Below are positions 1-9,644 of a stretch of 64,000 nt of DNA, piece by piece (positions within the stretch are counted from its first letter, which is position 1; every line of letters begins with the position of its first letter). Both the position numbers and the translations under genes were made by a program. Under the pieces are notes generated by a model that worked only from the letters and a program-made list of their open reading frames with translations, did not search any database and was not told the origin of the DNA. Location: contig LYSZ01000008.1 of NCBI GenBank assembly GCA_001657385.1, positions 140,226 to 204,225 of the forward strand, given 5' to 3'. This DNA is from Parvularcula sp. BBD 1991-13 (GTDB lineage Bacteria; Pseudomonadota; Alphaproteobacteria; Caulobacterales; Parvularculaceae).

Positions 1-69
1 GGCGCGTTCTCCTCAACGCTCGCATTGGACAGGCCGAGATCCGACGGCGCCTCGTTCACGTCGGCGACG
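1..69. repeat. Cadherin-repeat DNA copy A
   Basis: This 69-nt stretch is nearly identical to 283-352. It differs by one C/T change and lacks one T. The offset of about 282 nt equals 94 residues, the size of one cadherin-like repeat, so the two copies are homologous parts of adjacent protein repeats. Confidence 0.85.
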
Positions 70-1224
70 GCGATGTCGAAGGTCGCCTCCGTGCGCAGAC
101 CTCCGGCGTCCGTCGCCGCGACCGTCACCGACACGACGTCGCCCGCCTCGTGGTCGAGCGCGATCCCGTCCTTCAGTTTCAGTCGGCCGTCCACGACCTC
201 GAAGCGGTCGTCGGACACCGCATAGTCATGCGCGTCCCCCGCATCCGGATCCGTCAGCGACAGATCCCCGACCACCGCGCCGGGCGCGTTCTCCTTCAAC
301 GCTCGCATTGGACAGGCCGAGATCCGATGGCGCCTCGTTCACGTCGGCGACGTTGATTGTCACCGTTTCCTGATACGTCGCACCGCTTTCGTCGGTAGCG
401 ACGACCGTGACGCGGTAAGCGTTCTGCGCCTCATAATCGAGGGCGACGCCATCCTTCAGCTTTAACTGGTCGCCGACGATTTCGAACAGGCCGGACGGAT
501 CGTCGGCGATGGAGAAGACAACGGCGTCGTCCGGGTCCGGATCGGAGGCGTTGAGACTCAGCACGATGGCGCCGGCGTCGTTCTCCGATACCGTATCGCC
601 GGAAAACTGAATATCCGTCGGCGCATCATTGACCGGCGCCTGGGCGACTTCGTCGTTATTGACGCCGTCATTGGCCGGCGCGCGCCCCGCCGCAGTCAAG
701 ACCGGACCGCCGGAAACGCCTGCGGCGGTCGGGGCGGCGCCCGGCGCTGCGTCGAGGGCGATCCGGGCCGCGGCGTCGTTTTCTTCGCCTTGCGCCGGGG
801 GGCCGCCGCGCCGGGGCTGGGCGTCGTCGTCTTGCGCCGGCGGCTCAATGTCGCGGGCGGCAGCGGGGCTCGCCTCGCGCGATTCCGCCGGGTTCAGGCC
901 GCGCGCTTCGGGCGCGCCCTCGCTCCGTCCTCCGGCGCCGTTCGCCGATTGACCGCCATCGCCGGGCGCGAAGGACTGATCGCCGCCCCGCGTCCCGCCA
1001 ACGTCCTTGAGGAATTCGCCGCGCGCCTCGTCGCCGTAATGAAGATTGCCGAGGCTGGCTTCGTTCTCTTCCCCGGCGGCCAGGCTGTCCTGATGCTCGC
1101 GCGCCTGTGCCAGCGCCTTGCGCTCTTCTTCGGCTTTCAGCGCGTCAAGCTGACTGCGCGCCTCCACATCGTCCGTATCGGTATCGCTCTTGCCGGTTGC
1201 GTTCGCGTCGCGTTCATCAGCCAT
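1..1224 (-). CDS. Cadherin-repeat surface protein (probable T1SS substrate), 3' end off the window, with a 1-nt frameshift
   Basis: Reading from the ATG at 1224 (GGAG about 11 nt upstream), the first ~190 residues are acidic and Ala/Gly/Asp-rich with no signal peptide. A cadherin-like repeat follows, with Ca-binding type motifs (DYEA, DVNEAPSD, SDPDPDD). The frame closes at 226, but the repeat clearly continues in another frame from about 290 to position 1 (LTDPDAGDAHD, DVNEAPSD, then NASVEENA). The cause is one extra base near 295 compared with the copy of the same sequence at 1-69. Lack of a Sec signal, cadherin repeats and the divergent type I secretion operon suggest a large secreted adhesin. 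If the extra base is real, only 332 residues are made. A sequencing error or a reversible slip is also possible. An upstream ATG at 1242 is less likely because it has no ribosome site. Confidence 0.75.
283..352. repeat. Cadherin-repeat DNA copy B, carrying the extra base
   Basis: This is a 70-nt copy of 1-69. The extra T lies at 295-296 (CTCCTTCAAC here, CTCCTCAAC in copy A). It shifts the minus-strand reading frame from the expected NASVEENA to NASVEGERA and ends translation at 226. Confidence 0.85.
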
Positions 1225-1411
1225 AATGACTGCTCCGCCCATGGATTGCTTCGTTTACCGTTTTATCGCCGCGACCTTAATCAAAAACTTATCGACTTAG
1301 TTAAATCTCCATAAATCATAATCGGCTAAACCGCTCAGGATTTCTAAAGAATTTAGCCCCATCATAACCTTAACGAGCCGACGATAATTGTGCGGGGTAT
1401 CGCAACCGTCC

Positions 1412-3139
1412 ATGAAAACTCAAGTTCAGCATTTCTTAACCGGCGACCTGTTTCAGGACAACCCGCGCGGGCTTCCCGCCGCAACCCTCGGCCCGTCCGT
1501 TTACGTTGGATCGGCGGTCGTTAACCTCCTCGCGCTGGCGCTGCCGCTTGCGATTCTCCAGATTTACGATCGCGTCCTGCCGAACGCGGCCTTCGACACG
1601 CTTGCGATCATGATCGCAGCGCTGATCGGCGTCCTGATCGTCGACGGCGTCCTGAAATACTGCCGCGCCTTTTACGTGAACTGGACCGCGGCGTCCTTTA
1701 CGCACAGGCTGTCGACGCGCGCCCTCGGCGCCATGATGTCGAGCCCGCCGTCAGCCTTCGGCCGAACGCCGGCGAGCGAACATCTGGAGCGGCTGAATTC
1801 GATTTCCGGGCTCGGCGATTATCTGGGCGGGCAGTCGCGTGTCGTGTCCATCGACATCCTCTTTATTCCGATTTTCGCTGGGGTGATTATCCTGGTGGGC
1901 GGGCCGATTTTTCTCGCTCCGCTGACGCTGTTCGGGATTTTCGGTTACTTCGCCGTCAAGCGGACGCAGAATCTCAGCGCCGCCATCGCCGAGAAGGAAG
2001 AACAGGATTCGCGTAAATACGACTTTATCATCGAGGCGCTGAAAGGGGTTCAGACCATCAAGTCGATGGCGATGGAGCCGCTGATGATGCGCCGCTTCGA
2101 ACGGCTCCAGGCGGCGTCGAGCGTTGTCGTGCGCCGGCTCGTCGCCATCACCAATGAGACGCAGAATTTCAGCGCCCTTTACGCCTCCATGTCCACGGCG
2201 ACCATCGTCTTTATCGGCGCCTTGATGGTGTTGAACGGTCGCCTGACCATCGGCGGGCTCGCCTGTTGCATGCTTCTGTCCTCGCAATTGCTGCAACCCC
2301 TGCTGCGCTCCCTGGCGGCCTGGAACGAAGCCTATCTCGCCACCCATCGACGCGAACGGATCGAGGACATTTTCAACGACACGCCGTTGACGGACGAATC
2401 CGGGGATATGGAGACGACGCAACCGTTCAACGCAAACTTCGCCGCGAAATCGGTCGCCATGCGCAACGCGGTCATATCCTACAGCGACGGCGCGCCCCTG
2501 TTCGACAAGGTGACGCTGAACGCGGAAGCCGGCCAGATGATCGCCATCAAGGGCGAAGACGGCAGCGGGCGCACGTCCCTCCTGCGAGCCATGATCGGCG
2601 ATATCGCTCCGGATGCGGGGGAAATTCTCATCGACGGCGAGCCAATCGATGCGCTGAACGCCGCCGCGTTGCGCGCCTCGGTGCGGTATGTCGGCCAGAG
2701 CCCGACCACCTTCCGCGGCTCCATCCTGGAAAACCTGACCCTGTTCGGCGCCCTGCCCGCGACGTCGGCCCTGTGGGCGTCGCGGCTGATCGGCCTCGAC
2801 GAGGAGGTCATCCGCATGCCCCTCGGTTACGACACGCCGCTTCGCAGCGCCGCCGGCCGGGACATTCCCGCCGCCACGGCCCAGCGCATCTGCATCGCGC
2901 GGGCGATCGCGACCAAACCCTCAGTGCTTCTTCTCGACGAGGTCAACGCATCGCTCGACCTGCACGGCGAACGCCAGCTCATCGACGCGCTGAAAACCCT
3001 GCACGGCTCGGTGACCATCATCCTCACCGCGCACCGTCCCTCGCTCATCGCCCTCGCCGACGCGGCTTACGAAGCGAAAGGCGGAAAGGTCACCCCCCTT
3101 GAGACCGCCGCCTCGAGCCGACGCCAGGTGCGGTCATGA
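1412..3139 (+). CDS. Type I secretion ABC transporter subunit (permease-ATPase), degenerate ATPase site
   Basis: The 575-aa protein has an ABC exporter membrane domain (about residues 25-300, several hydrophobic spans) and a C-terminal ATPase, placing it in the inner membrane. The Walker A loop reads GEDGSGRTS (381-389), so the invariant lysine is arginine. The LSGGQ signature is replaced by IPAAT. Walker B (LLLDE, D509/E510), the D-loop and the switch histidine (TAHRP) are intact. The gene overlaps the next half-transporter by 4 nt (ATGA), and an HlyD-type adaptor follows, so the two half-transporters probably form a heterodimer that exports the divergent cadherin protein. The start is the ATG at 1412; an in-frame TTG at 1388 is the alternative. 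Confidence 0.85.
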   Translation: MKTQVQHFLTGDLFQDNPRGLPAATLGPSVYVGSAVVNLLALALPLAILQIYDRVLPNAAFDTLAIMIAALIGVLIVDGVLKYCRAFYVNWTAASFTHRLSTRALGAMMSSPPSAFGRTPASEHLERLNSISGLGDYLGGQSRVVSIDILFIPIFAGVIILVGGPIFLAPLTLFGIFGYFAVKRTQNLSAAIAEKEEQDSRKYDFIIEALKGVQTIKSMAMEPLMMRRFERLQAASSVVVRRLVAITNETQNFSALYASMSTATIVFIGALMVLNGRLTIGGLACCMLLSSQLLQPLLRSLAAWNEAYLATHRRERIEDIFNDTPLTDESGDMETTQPFNANFAAKSVAMRNAVISYSDGAPLFDKVTLNAEAGQMIAIKGEDGSGRTSLLRAMIGDIAPDAGEILIDGEPIDALNAAALRASVRYVGQSPTTFRGSILENLTLFGALPATSALWASRLIGLDEEVIRMPLGYDTPLRSAAGRDIPAATAQRICIARAIATKPSVLLLDEVNASLDLHGERQLIDALKTLHGSVTIILTAHRPSLIALADAAYEAKGGKVTPLETAASSRRQVRS

Positions 3140-5382
3140 CCGGCCCGGCCGATACGTCTGCGGACCGTCAGCCCGCCCTGGATCACGACGCCGCCGGCGC
3201 CGGCGCCCGGGCATCCCCCCCCGAGCGGCTCGACAGTCCCGTCCACCGCCTGCGCACCCGCCTGGAAAGCGCCTTCAATCCGGACCGGGACGATACGCAC
3301 AGCGCCGCCAACGACGAATGCATCGCCGTCATCAATCGTTTCCTGTCGCTGACCGGATGGTCGCAAGGCTCGCGCCGGGTTTTCGAATCGATGCCGCACG
3401 CGAACGGCGTCGAGAGTATCGAGGCGTTCCGCACAATCCTTTTCCGGCTTGGTTTCAAAACCCGAATCGAGCCGGCCTGCGGACAAAATCTGCGCCGGGA
3501 ATATCTTCCCTGCTTCGTCAGGACGCCGGAAGGACGGCTGATCCTGGTCGAGAAACCCGGCGCCGAGAACGAAGCGCTGGTCTTCGATCCTGTGGAAAAA
3601 GCGACGCGCGCGCGCAACGCCGCGGATATCGCCGGCGTCGCGATCTTCCCGGAACACAACAGGAAACCGGCCGAAGCGACCCCCGCCGCGGCTGAAAAAT
3701 GGTCGGACAAGATTCTTCGCGCTTTCGGGCCGACCATCCTTCAGGTCTTTCTCATCAGCCTGGTGGTGAACATTCTCGCCCTGACGCCGCCGCTTTACGT
3801 CATGGCGGTTTACGACAGCGCCATCGGCTCAAACTCGACCGGCGTTCTCCTGGGACTGACGGTTGGCATACTAATGGTCATTGCCGCCGATTTCGCCCTG
3901 CGACAGATCCGTGCGCGGCTGCAGGCGTATCTGGGGGCGCGGCTCGACGAACAGACCAACGAGGCCGCATTCCGGCAATTGCTGCACCTGCCGCTCTCCT
4001 TCATCGAGGACGCCCCCATCGGCTCGCAACTGACGCGGCTGCGCCAGATGACGTCAATCCGCGAAGCCTTCATCGGCGCGCTGGCGACGGCGTTGTTCGA
4101 CCTGCCGTTCATTTTTCTTTTCATCGCCGTCACCGCCATGATCGGCGGCGCGCTGGTCTGGGCGCCGATCGCGCTGATGGCGCTTTACGCCGCGCTTGCC
4201 GTGTGGGCCGTGCCCCAGACCAAAAGGCTGGTCGCCGCGGCGGGCGACGCCAGGGCGCAACTCAACAACCTGACGGTGGAGGCGGTGACGGCCCAGCGCG
4301 CCATCCGCGACCTCGCCTCGGAAGCGATCTGGCTGCGCCGCCACCGGCGCCTTTCCGCCGACGCCGCCAGCGCCAATATGAAGATGCGCCAGTTCAATTT
4401 CCTGATCCAGACGGCGTCCCAGTCCTTCGTCGCCGCGGCGGGGGTCGCCATCCTCGCCGCCGGCGCCGGCATGGTCATTGCGGGCGATCTTTCCGCCGGC
4501 GGCCTGATCGCGGTGATGGCGCTGTCCTGGCGCATTCTCGGCCCTATGCGGAACATTTTCCTCAGCGGTCTTACGGTCGGACAAAGCCTGCAAAGCATCG
4601 AGCAAATCAATCGCCTGATGCGCATGCCGCTGGAGCGCGAGCCGAACGACAACCCGTCGATCGCGCGCAGTTTCAAAGGGCGAATCGCCTTCGACCGGGT
4701 GAGCTTTCGCTATCCGACGGCCCGCGAACCCTCCCTGCGCGGGGTATCCTTCAAGCTGGAGCCGGGCCAACTCATGTGCCTCACCGGCGCCAGCGGCTCG
4801 GGCAAGTCGACGGTTCTGCGCATTCTTCTCGGCCTGCACCAGCAGCAGGCGGGTTCGGTGTTCGTCGACGGGCTCGACCTGCGCCAGATCGAAAAGGGGG
4901 AATGGCGCCGCGCTCTCGGCGTTGCGCCGCAGGCGAACGAACTCTTCTTCGGCACCATCGCCCAGAACATCCGCTTCGCCCATCCGTCCGCCACGGACGA
5001 GGAAATCGAGGCGATCACCCGGCGTTTCGGCGTCCAGCGCTATTTCGACAGCGTCCTGGATCACGGCCTGGAGACCCGCTACGACACGGCCGCGCATCAG
5101 TCCTGGCCGGACGCGCTGGTGCGCCGCATCGCGCTCTGCCGCGCCTTTATCGGCCAGTCCTCGATTTACGTGCTGGACGACCCGGCGGCCAATCTCGACG
5201 CGGCGGGGGAAAAGGCGCTGCTGGACATGCTGGCGGAAAAACGCCGCGACGCCGCCATCATTATGACGACCCACCGTCCGAGCCATATCCGCCTGGCCGA
5301 CAGCGTGGTCTGGCTCGACGGCGGCGCCGTGCGCGATATCGGCCCGCCCGACCGGATCCTGCCCGGTCTGCTGGCGGCGTGA
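3136..5382 (+). CDS. Type I secretion ABC transporter subunit with C39-like N-terminal domain
   Basis: This 748-aa protein starts inside the stop codon of the previous gene. Residues about 45-180 look like the inactive C39-peptidase-like domain of RTX-adhesin exporters. A six-span type exporter membrane domain covers about 195-480 and an ATPase the rest. Walker A is canonical (GASGSGKST, K557). The signature is SWPDA instead of LSGGQ, and Walker B ends in DD (D681/D682), so the catalytic glutamate is aspartate. The H-loop (TTHRPS) is present. Together with its partner it would form an asymmetric exporter. Membership in the ABC/T1SS family is clear; the pairing and the substrate are inferred from the operon. 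Confidence 0.88.
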   Translation: MTGPADTSADRQPALDHDAAGAGARASPPERLDSPVHRLRTRLESAFNPDRDDTHSAANDECIAVINRFLSLTGWSQGSRRVFESMPHANGVESIEAFRTILFRLGFKTRIEPACGQNLRREYLPCFVRTPEGRLILVEKPGAENEALVFDPVEKATRARNAADIAGVAIFPEHNRKPAEATPAAAEKWSDKILRAFGPTILQVFLISLVVNILALTPPLYVMAVYDSAIGSNSTGVLLGLTVGILMVIAADFALRQIRARLQAYLGARLDEQTNEAAFRQLLHLPLSFIEDAPIGSQLTRLRQMTSIREAFIGALATALFDLPFIFLFIAVTAMIGGALVWAPIALMALYAALAVWAVPQTKRLVAAAGDARAQLNNLTVEAVTAQRAIRDLASEAIWLRRHRRLSADAASANMKMRQFNFLIQTASQSFVAAAGVAILAAGAGMVIAGDLSAGGLIAVMALSWRILGPMRNIFLSGLTVGQSLQSIEQINRLMRMPLEREPNDNPSIARSFKGRIAFDRVSFRYPTAREPSLRGVSFKLEPGQLMCLTGASGSGKSTVLRILLGLHQQQAGSVFVDGLDLRQIEKGEWRRALGVAPQANELFFGTIAQNIRFAHPSATDEEIEAITRRFGVQRYFDSVLDHGLETRYDTAAHQSWPDALVRRIALCRAFIGQSSIYVLDDPAANLDAAGEKALLDMLAEKRRDAAIIMTTHRPSHIRLADSVVWLDGGAVRDIGPPDRILPGLLAA

Positions 5383-5411
5383 CAAGCTGTGCGCCTCAAG
5401 AGGTATAAAAG

Positions 5412-6761
5412 ATGAGTACTGAACATACACAAACGCTGGAACAGCCCGTCGCCGTCGGCGAGCGGGACAGCCTGGCGATGCCGATAGAGCTTGAGGAAGG
5501 GGCGCCGCCGGCGCTCGCCCGCGCCGCCCTGGCGATCATCAGCGGGCTCGTCGTCCTGCTCCTCGTATGGTCGAACATCGCCCAGGTGCGCGAGCGCTCC
5601 ATCGCCTTCGGCGAAATCTCGCCTTACGGCTCCACCCGGGAAGTCGCTCACCTCGAAGGCGGCATCGTCGAGGAAGTCTATGTCGAACCCGGCGAGGAAG
5701 TGAGCGAGGGCGATCAGCTTGTCCGCTTACGAATCGAAAACGCTGGCGGCGAGTTCAGCCGCGTCGCCGCGCGCAGGGGCAATCTCATGCTGGTCGCCGA
5801 ACGCCTGTCGGCGCAGCTTGAGGACCGCCGCCCGGATTTCGGCGAGCGCACCGAGGAATGGCCGGACCTCGCCGAGGAGCAGCGCTCGATTTACGCCGCC
5901 GCCGTCAACCAGCACCGCTCCGCCATGGAGACCCTGACCGCGAAGGAGGCCTCCGCCAAATCGGAAGTCGCCGGCGCCGAGGCGGAAGCGGCGACGAACA
6001 GCGAACTCCGCACGCTTGCGCGGCAGCAACTCGCGATCCAGGAAGAACTGATCGAGGAAGGCTTCACCTCGCGCCAGGCGCTGATCGACGCGCAGGCCGC
6101 CTACGCCTCGGCCAACGCCGCCGCCCGCGCCTCCCAGACCCGCCTCGAACAGGCGCGGGGCGCCCTGGCCAGCGCCGCGGCGGAACTGGAAAGCGCCGAG
6201 GCCGCCTACCGCAACCGCGTCGCCGAGGAACGCGCCCGCGCCCTGGCGGAGCTTGCCGAACTGGAGCAGCCCCTGCTCTCGCTGGAGGATCAGGCCAAGC
6301 GCCTGACCGTGCGCGCGCCGATCGGCGGGCTCGTCAAGTCCATCAACGTGAAAGGCCGCGGGGACGTGGTGCGCCCGGGCGGGCTGATCGCCGAGATCAC
6401 GCCGACCGACGCGCGCCTGGTCGCCGAGGTGCGCGTCAAGCCCAGGGATATCGGCCATGTGGCCATCGGCCAGGATACGAAGATCACCGTCACCACCTTC
6501 GACCCGAACCGCTACGGCACCCTTGCGGGCAGCGTCTCCCACATTTCGGCCGACACCTTTGTCGACGAGCGAACGGGCGAGCCCTACTACGTCGCGTTCG
6601 TCTCCCTGGAAAGCGACGAGCCGGCGCAGCTGGCCCTGGTCGAACGGCTGTCGCCGGGGATGGAAGTCCGCGCCGACATCATCACAAGCTCACGCTCGCT
6701 GATGCAATACTTGCTGAAACCCGTCGAACGCTCCCTCGATCGGGCGTTCTCGGAACGCTGA
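5412..6761 (+). CDS. HlyD-family membrane fusion protein of the type I secretion operon
   Basis: The 449-aa protein has a short cytoplasmic N-terminus, one membrane segment (about 38-56) and a periplasmic part. That part has a lipoyl/barrel half (HLEGGIVEEVYVEPGEEV), a long Ala/Glu-rich coiled-coil hairpin (about 120-300), the second barrel half (RLTVRAPIGGLVKSINVKG) and a C-terminal beta-barrel region. This is the order seen in HlyD/LapC adaptors that connect the inner-membrane ABC exporter to an outer-membrane channel. It starts 29 nt after the second ABC gene with AGAGGT upstream. No TolC-like gene is nearby, so the channel must be encoded elsewhere. Confidence 0.92.
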   Translation: MSTEHTQTLEQPVAVGERDSLAMPIELEEGAPPALARAALAIISGLVVLLLVWSNIAQVRERSIAFGEISPYGSTREVAHLEGGIVEEVYVEPGEEVSEGDQLVRLRIENAGGEFSRVAARRGNLMLVAERLSAQLEDRRPDFGERTEEWPDLAEEQRSIYAAAVNQHRSAMETLTAKEASAKSEVAGAEAEAATNSELRTLARQQLAIQEELIEEGFTSRQALIDAQAAYASANAAARASQTRLEQARGALASAAAELESAEAAYRNRVAEERARALAELAELEQPLLSLEDQAKRLTVRAPIGGLVKSINVKGRGDVVRPGGLIAEITPTDARLVAEVRVKPRDIGHVAIGQDTKITVTTFDPNRYGTLAGSVSHISADTFVDERTGEPYYVAFVSLESDEPAQLALVERLSPGMEVRADIITSSRSLMQYLLKPVERSLDRAFSER

Positions 6762-6915
6762 TCCTTCACGCGCGCCATTCGAGGCGAACGGGGATTGCCT
6801 TGCCTCGGGATATCACGGCGCGGCCGGGGATGCGGCCGGTCATCCGACCGGGACTTCCTCGGGCGTCGATCAGGCGTAGATCAGCATCGATTGGAAAAGG
6901 ACAAGAAAAAGTGAA

Positions 6916-6946
6916 AAGCCGCCCCGGCTTATCGCCGGGGCGGCTT
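6916..6946 (-). terminator. Strong GC hairpin, terminator-like on the minus strand
   Basis: A perfect 13-bp stem (AAGCCGCCCCGGC, 6916-6928, with its complement at 6934-6946) encloses a 5-nt loop. On the plus strand it is not followed by Ts. On the minus strand it is followed by TTTTCACTTTTTC, the layout of an intrinsic terminator. It could end minus-strand transcription coming from the Ppx/GppA gene, or act weakly on the secretion operon. Confidence 0.55.
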
Positions 6947-7421
6947 GATGCTGCGCGGCGTCGGACGCCATCCCCCCGCCATACCGGCGCCGAGGCCGCG
7001 CAGAAACCTTCAAGGGATACCCCCCTTACAGAAAGTTCCACATTGAAACCTCCGTATAAAGAATCCTGTGTTGAAACTCTTTTACGGAAGTCCCGGTCTT
7101 GAATACATCTCTTCCACCCCACATCAAAATACAGCGTCGCCAGGATCACCCAACCGGGTCATAAGCGCTGCGGCGAGACATTCTTCATTACTCTTGGCAC
7201 ACCCCATCTTTGTACGCCCCATCTTCATTTCTGGCTTATTCAATCGCACGTCATCTTTCGCAATGCGCCAAGACCGCTGGGACTACATCGTACATCATCC
7301 GCCTATGATCTAATGTCCTGAACTTTCAGCCACACCCATTTTCACTCGTCAGGTCGCGTCAAAACTCGCAAGACCGCCTATACTCCTGTTTCGTGTGTCG
7401 CCCGCTTCACATCGCGCGCCC

Positions 7422-7463
7422 CGCATCACCGCCCCCGCATCACCGCCCTCGCATCACCGGGCC
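7422..7463. repeat. 14-bp tandem repeat, three copies
   Basis: Three consecutive 14-nt units begin with CGCATCACCG (7422-7435, 7436-7449, 7450-7463). The first two differ at one base; the third ends GGGCC. It lies in the gene-free stretch and has no evident function. Confidence 0.7.
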
Positions 7464-7902
7464 GCGAGCCGTCGCGTTGCATATCGGCATAGCGACGCTC
7501 TTCACCATTGCCGCCTCACCCGCAACCGCTGCACTGGACGGCAATCGCATCTGGCTATCGAATCCGGCTGTCGCATCTAAATGATCGGTAGGCGAATAAA
7601 AACGAAAAGCACACACGTTCAAGGCAGGTCAAAACCATGACTGACGACTTCATGACTTGAGGTCACCATACCTGCATATATTAAAAGTTGCACAGAGAGA
7701 ATTGTCAACGTGACTCTTTGAGTAGAACCGGCAGAAAATTTTTCAGTTCGCATGGAAAGCGAAGAATGGATGTTGCAGTGTTTTCTGAAATCCGTGAACG
7801 CATCCTGATGCGTAGTCCGGCGGACGGCGGACCGCAGTCCGGCCGCGGCGACGCCGCAGGCGTTCGGCAGTCCCCACGCAGACGCCGGAAAACATCGCCC
7901 TT

Positions 7903-9147
7903 TCAATTAGCTTTGCGCCTGCCGCCGCGCCGGCGGGACCGGCGTCGACGGTCGCGCCTGGCCTGGGCGGCGAGATCGGCGAGCACGCCCTCGCGCAGCC
8001 CCCGGTCAGCGACGCGCACCCGCGCGGCGGGCCACTCCATCAGCAGGGCTTCCAGGATGGCGCATCCGCACACCACCAGATCGGCCCGCGCTTCGCCGAT
8101 GCACGGTTCGGCGGCGCGTTCTTCAAAGCTCATCCGCCGCAGCTTGCGGGCGACCGCGCGCACGTCGTCGGCGCCGAGCCACAGTCCGTCCACCCGGTCG
8201 CGGCGATAATGCGCCAGGCCGAGATGCACCCCGGCGACCGAGGTAATGGTGCCCGAGGTGCCGAGGTAATGCCCCGCGCCGCGGGCAAACACCGCGCCCA
8301 TGCCCGCCGGATCGCCGATGCGCGCGATATGCGCGCGCAGGTTTTGGACAAGCTCCGCGTAAACCGTTTCGGACAATTCGCGCCCGCCCCATTGCTCCGC
8401 CAGGCTGACCACGCCGAAGGGCATCGAAACGCTGGCGGCGAGGCGCGCGTCGCCGCTCTCGCCCGGCCGCACCCAGGACAGCTCCACCGAGCCGCCGCCA
8501 ATATCGAACACGAGCCCCGCCTCGCAAGTCGGGTCCAGCAAATCAGCACACCCCTGAACGGCCAGGCGCGCCTCTTCCTCGGGCGTGATGATGTCGAAGG
8601 CGAGACCGGTCTCGGCCGCCACCCGGTCCAGAAAAGCGCGCCCGTTCGACGCGCCGCGGCAGGCCTGCGTGGCGATGCAGCGCACATGGCTCGTCTCGCG
8701 CCGGGAGATTTTTTCGGCGCAGATTTTCAACGCGCCGAGCGCCCGCTCGATGGCGGCGTCGGACAAGCGGCCCGACGCGGCGAGCCCCTCGCCGAGACGA
8801 ACGATGCAGGAATAGGCGTCGACGATGCGAAGCCCGCGCCCCTTGGGCGCGGCGATCAGCAACCGGCAATTATTCGTGCCAAGATCAATTGCGGCGTAAC
8901 GGTCGGTCCTGCGCCGCCGCGCGGCCCGTTGCGGCGCGCCCCCCGCTGCGGCTTCATCGGCGGTTGCGGCGGCGCGTGCGGCATCTGGCGCGGCGCCGCC
9001 CCCATTCGGGACGCCGGCGGCCGCCTTGCGGTCCGGCCGGCCTCGCTTGCGGTCCGCCTGATCGCCGCTTTCGGCGACGGCTGCGTCAGCCCTGGTGCGC
9101 GGGGCGGCGCCCGCCCCGTCGGCGGCGTCCGTGTGTTTCGACCTCAC
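7903..9147 (-). CDS. Ppx/GppA family phosphatase (exopolyphosphatase / pppGpp phosphatase)
   Basis: The first ~90 residues are low-complexity Ala/Arg/Asp. The catalytic core then begins with RYAAIDLGTNNCRLL, the actin-like phosphate-1 motif. The characteristic EEEARLAVQGC and the glycine-rich VFDIGGGSVELSW motif follow, then the GTSGT segment. This fold hydrolyses polyphosphate or the pentaphosphate alarmone, and the two activities cannot be told apart by sequence. The C-terminus is Arg-rich. The 414-aa length assumes the GTG at 9147; the basic N-terminal extension is unusual, and a later start close to the core is possible. Confidence 0.85.
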   Translation of the reverse strand: MRSKHTDAADGAGAAPRTRADAAVAESGDQADRKRGRPDRKAAAGVPNGGGAAPDAARAAATADEAAAGGAPQRAARRRRTDRYAAIDLGTNNCRLLIAAPKGRGLRIVDAYSCIVRLGEGLAASGRLSDAAIERALGALKICAEKISRRETSHVRCIATQACRGASNGRAFLDRVAAETGLAFDIITPEEEARLAVQGCADLLDPTCEAGLVFDIGGGSVELSWVRPGESGDARLAASVSMPFGVVSLAEQWGGRELSETVYAELVQNLRAHIARIGDPAGMGAVFARGAGHYLGTSGTITSVAGVHLGLAHYRRDRVDGLWLGADDVRAVARKLRRMSFEERAAEPCIGEARADLVVCGCAILEALLMEWPAARVRVADRGLREGVLADLAAQARRDRRRRSRRRGGRRKAN

Positions 9148-9279
9148 TCGACTTGCGTCCTCGCTGGAGCCGTCATGCGGCTCGATGGCGGCAGGCGTAA
9201 AAGCCTAGTCGCCGCAGCGCTGGCGCGCAAGCGCCGCCCCTCCCCGCCCGGCGGCGAACTCGGCCCAGCCGCACCGGCG

Positions 9280-9492
9280 CTAAAAGATCAACACCGCGCA
9301 TTTTCTGAGGTTGACCGCTTCGCAATCCGCCGCGGGCTGGAGCGCACCGGGCGTCCCCCGCGCGCCGATGCTCCACGGTTCGCCGGCGCCGGCGCCAAGC
9401 TCGGTCCCGAGCGAGGCCGCCAGCGCGACGAAGAACGCATAACACGCCGCAACCAGCAACACGGTTTTCGCAACGGATCTGATGACGCTCAT
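9280..9492 (-). CDS. Small membrane-anchored or exported protein, 70 aa
   Basis: It begins MSVIRSVAKTVLLVAACYAF, a short basic stretch followed by a hydrophobic segment (about 9-27), then a soluble tail with two cysteines (C57, C65). GGGAG sits about 9 nt before the ATG at 9492. It lies 152 nt downstream of pspC on the same strand and could be co-transcribed with the psp genes. I recognise no family. Confidence 0.55.
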   Translation of the reverse strand: MSVIRSVAKTVLLVAACYAFFVALAASLGTELGAGAGEPWSIGARGTPGALQPAADCEAVNLRKCAVLIF

Positions 9493-9644
9493 GGGTCTGT
9501 CTCCCTGCGTTGGACGCATTTCTCCCGCCGACCCGCCGCTCCCTTCCCGGCGGGCCCGTTTCCTTGAACAAACGCCTGTTGTGCGAAGGCGTCTCCTGCG
9601 AGCCGGCCGGCGCTTGCGCAAGCAGGCCGCCTCGCCGGCGCCGG

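Larger units (their letters stand above)
6762..7902. other. About 1.1 kb without a supported gene
   Basis: Base composition falls here (A/T-richer from about 7020 to 7800) and no frame shows a recognisable protein or a convincing ribosome site. It holds a strong hairpin at 6916-6946 and a 14-bp tandem repeat at 7422-7463. A GTG frame at 7393-7584 encodes a 63-aa peptide with a signal-peptide-like stretch (ATLFTIAASPATAA); it has no good ribosome site and overlaps the tandem repeat, so I do not call it. Confidence 0.5.

Noticed and set aside
6916..6946. The strong hairpin as terminator of the secretion operon on the plus strand
   Set aside because: No T tract follows on the plus strand; the T-rich flank is on the minus strand.
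7422..7463. Possible CRISPR or satellite array
   Set aside because: Only three 14-bp units, no spacers and no cas genes; a simple tandem repeat.
7393..7584. A 63-aa frame with a signal-peptide-like stretch
   Set aside because: It uses a GTG without a ribosome site, overlaps a 14-bp tandem repeat and has no other support.
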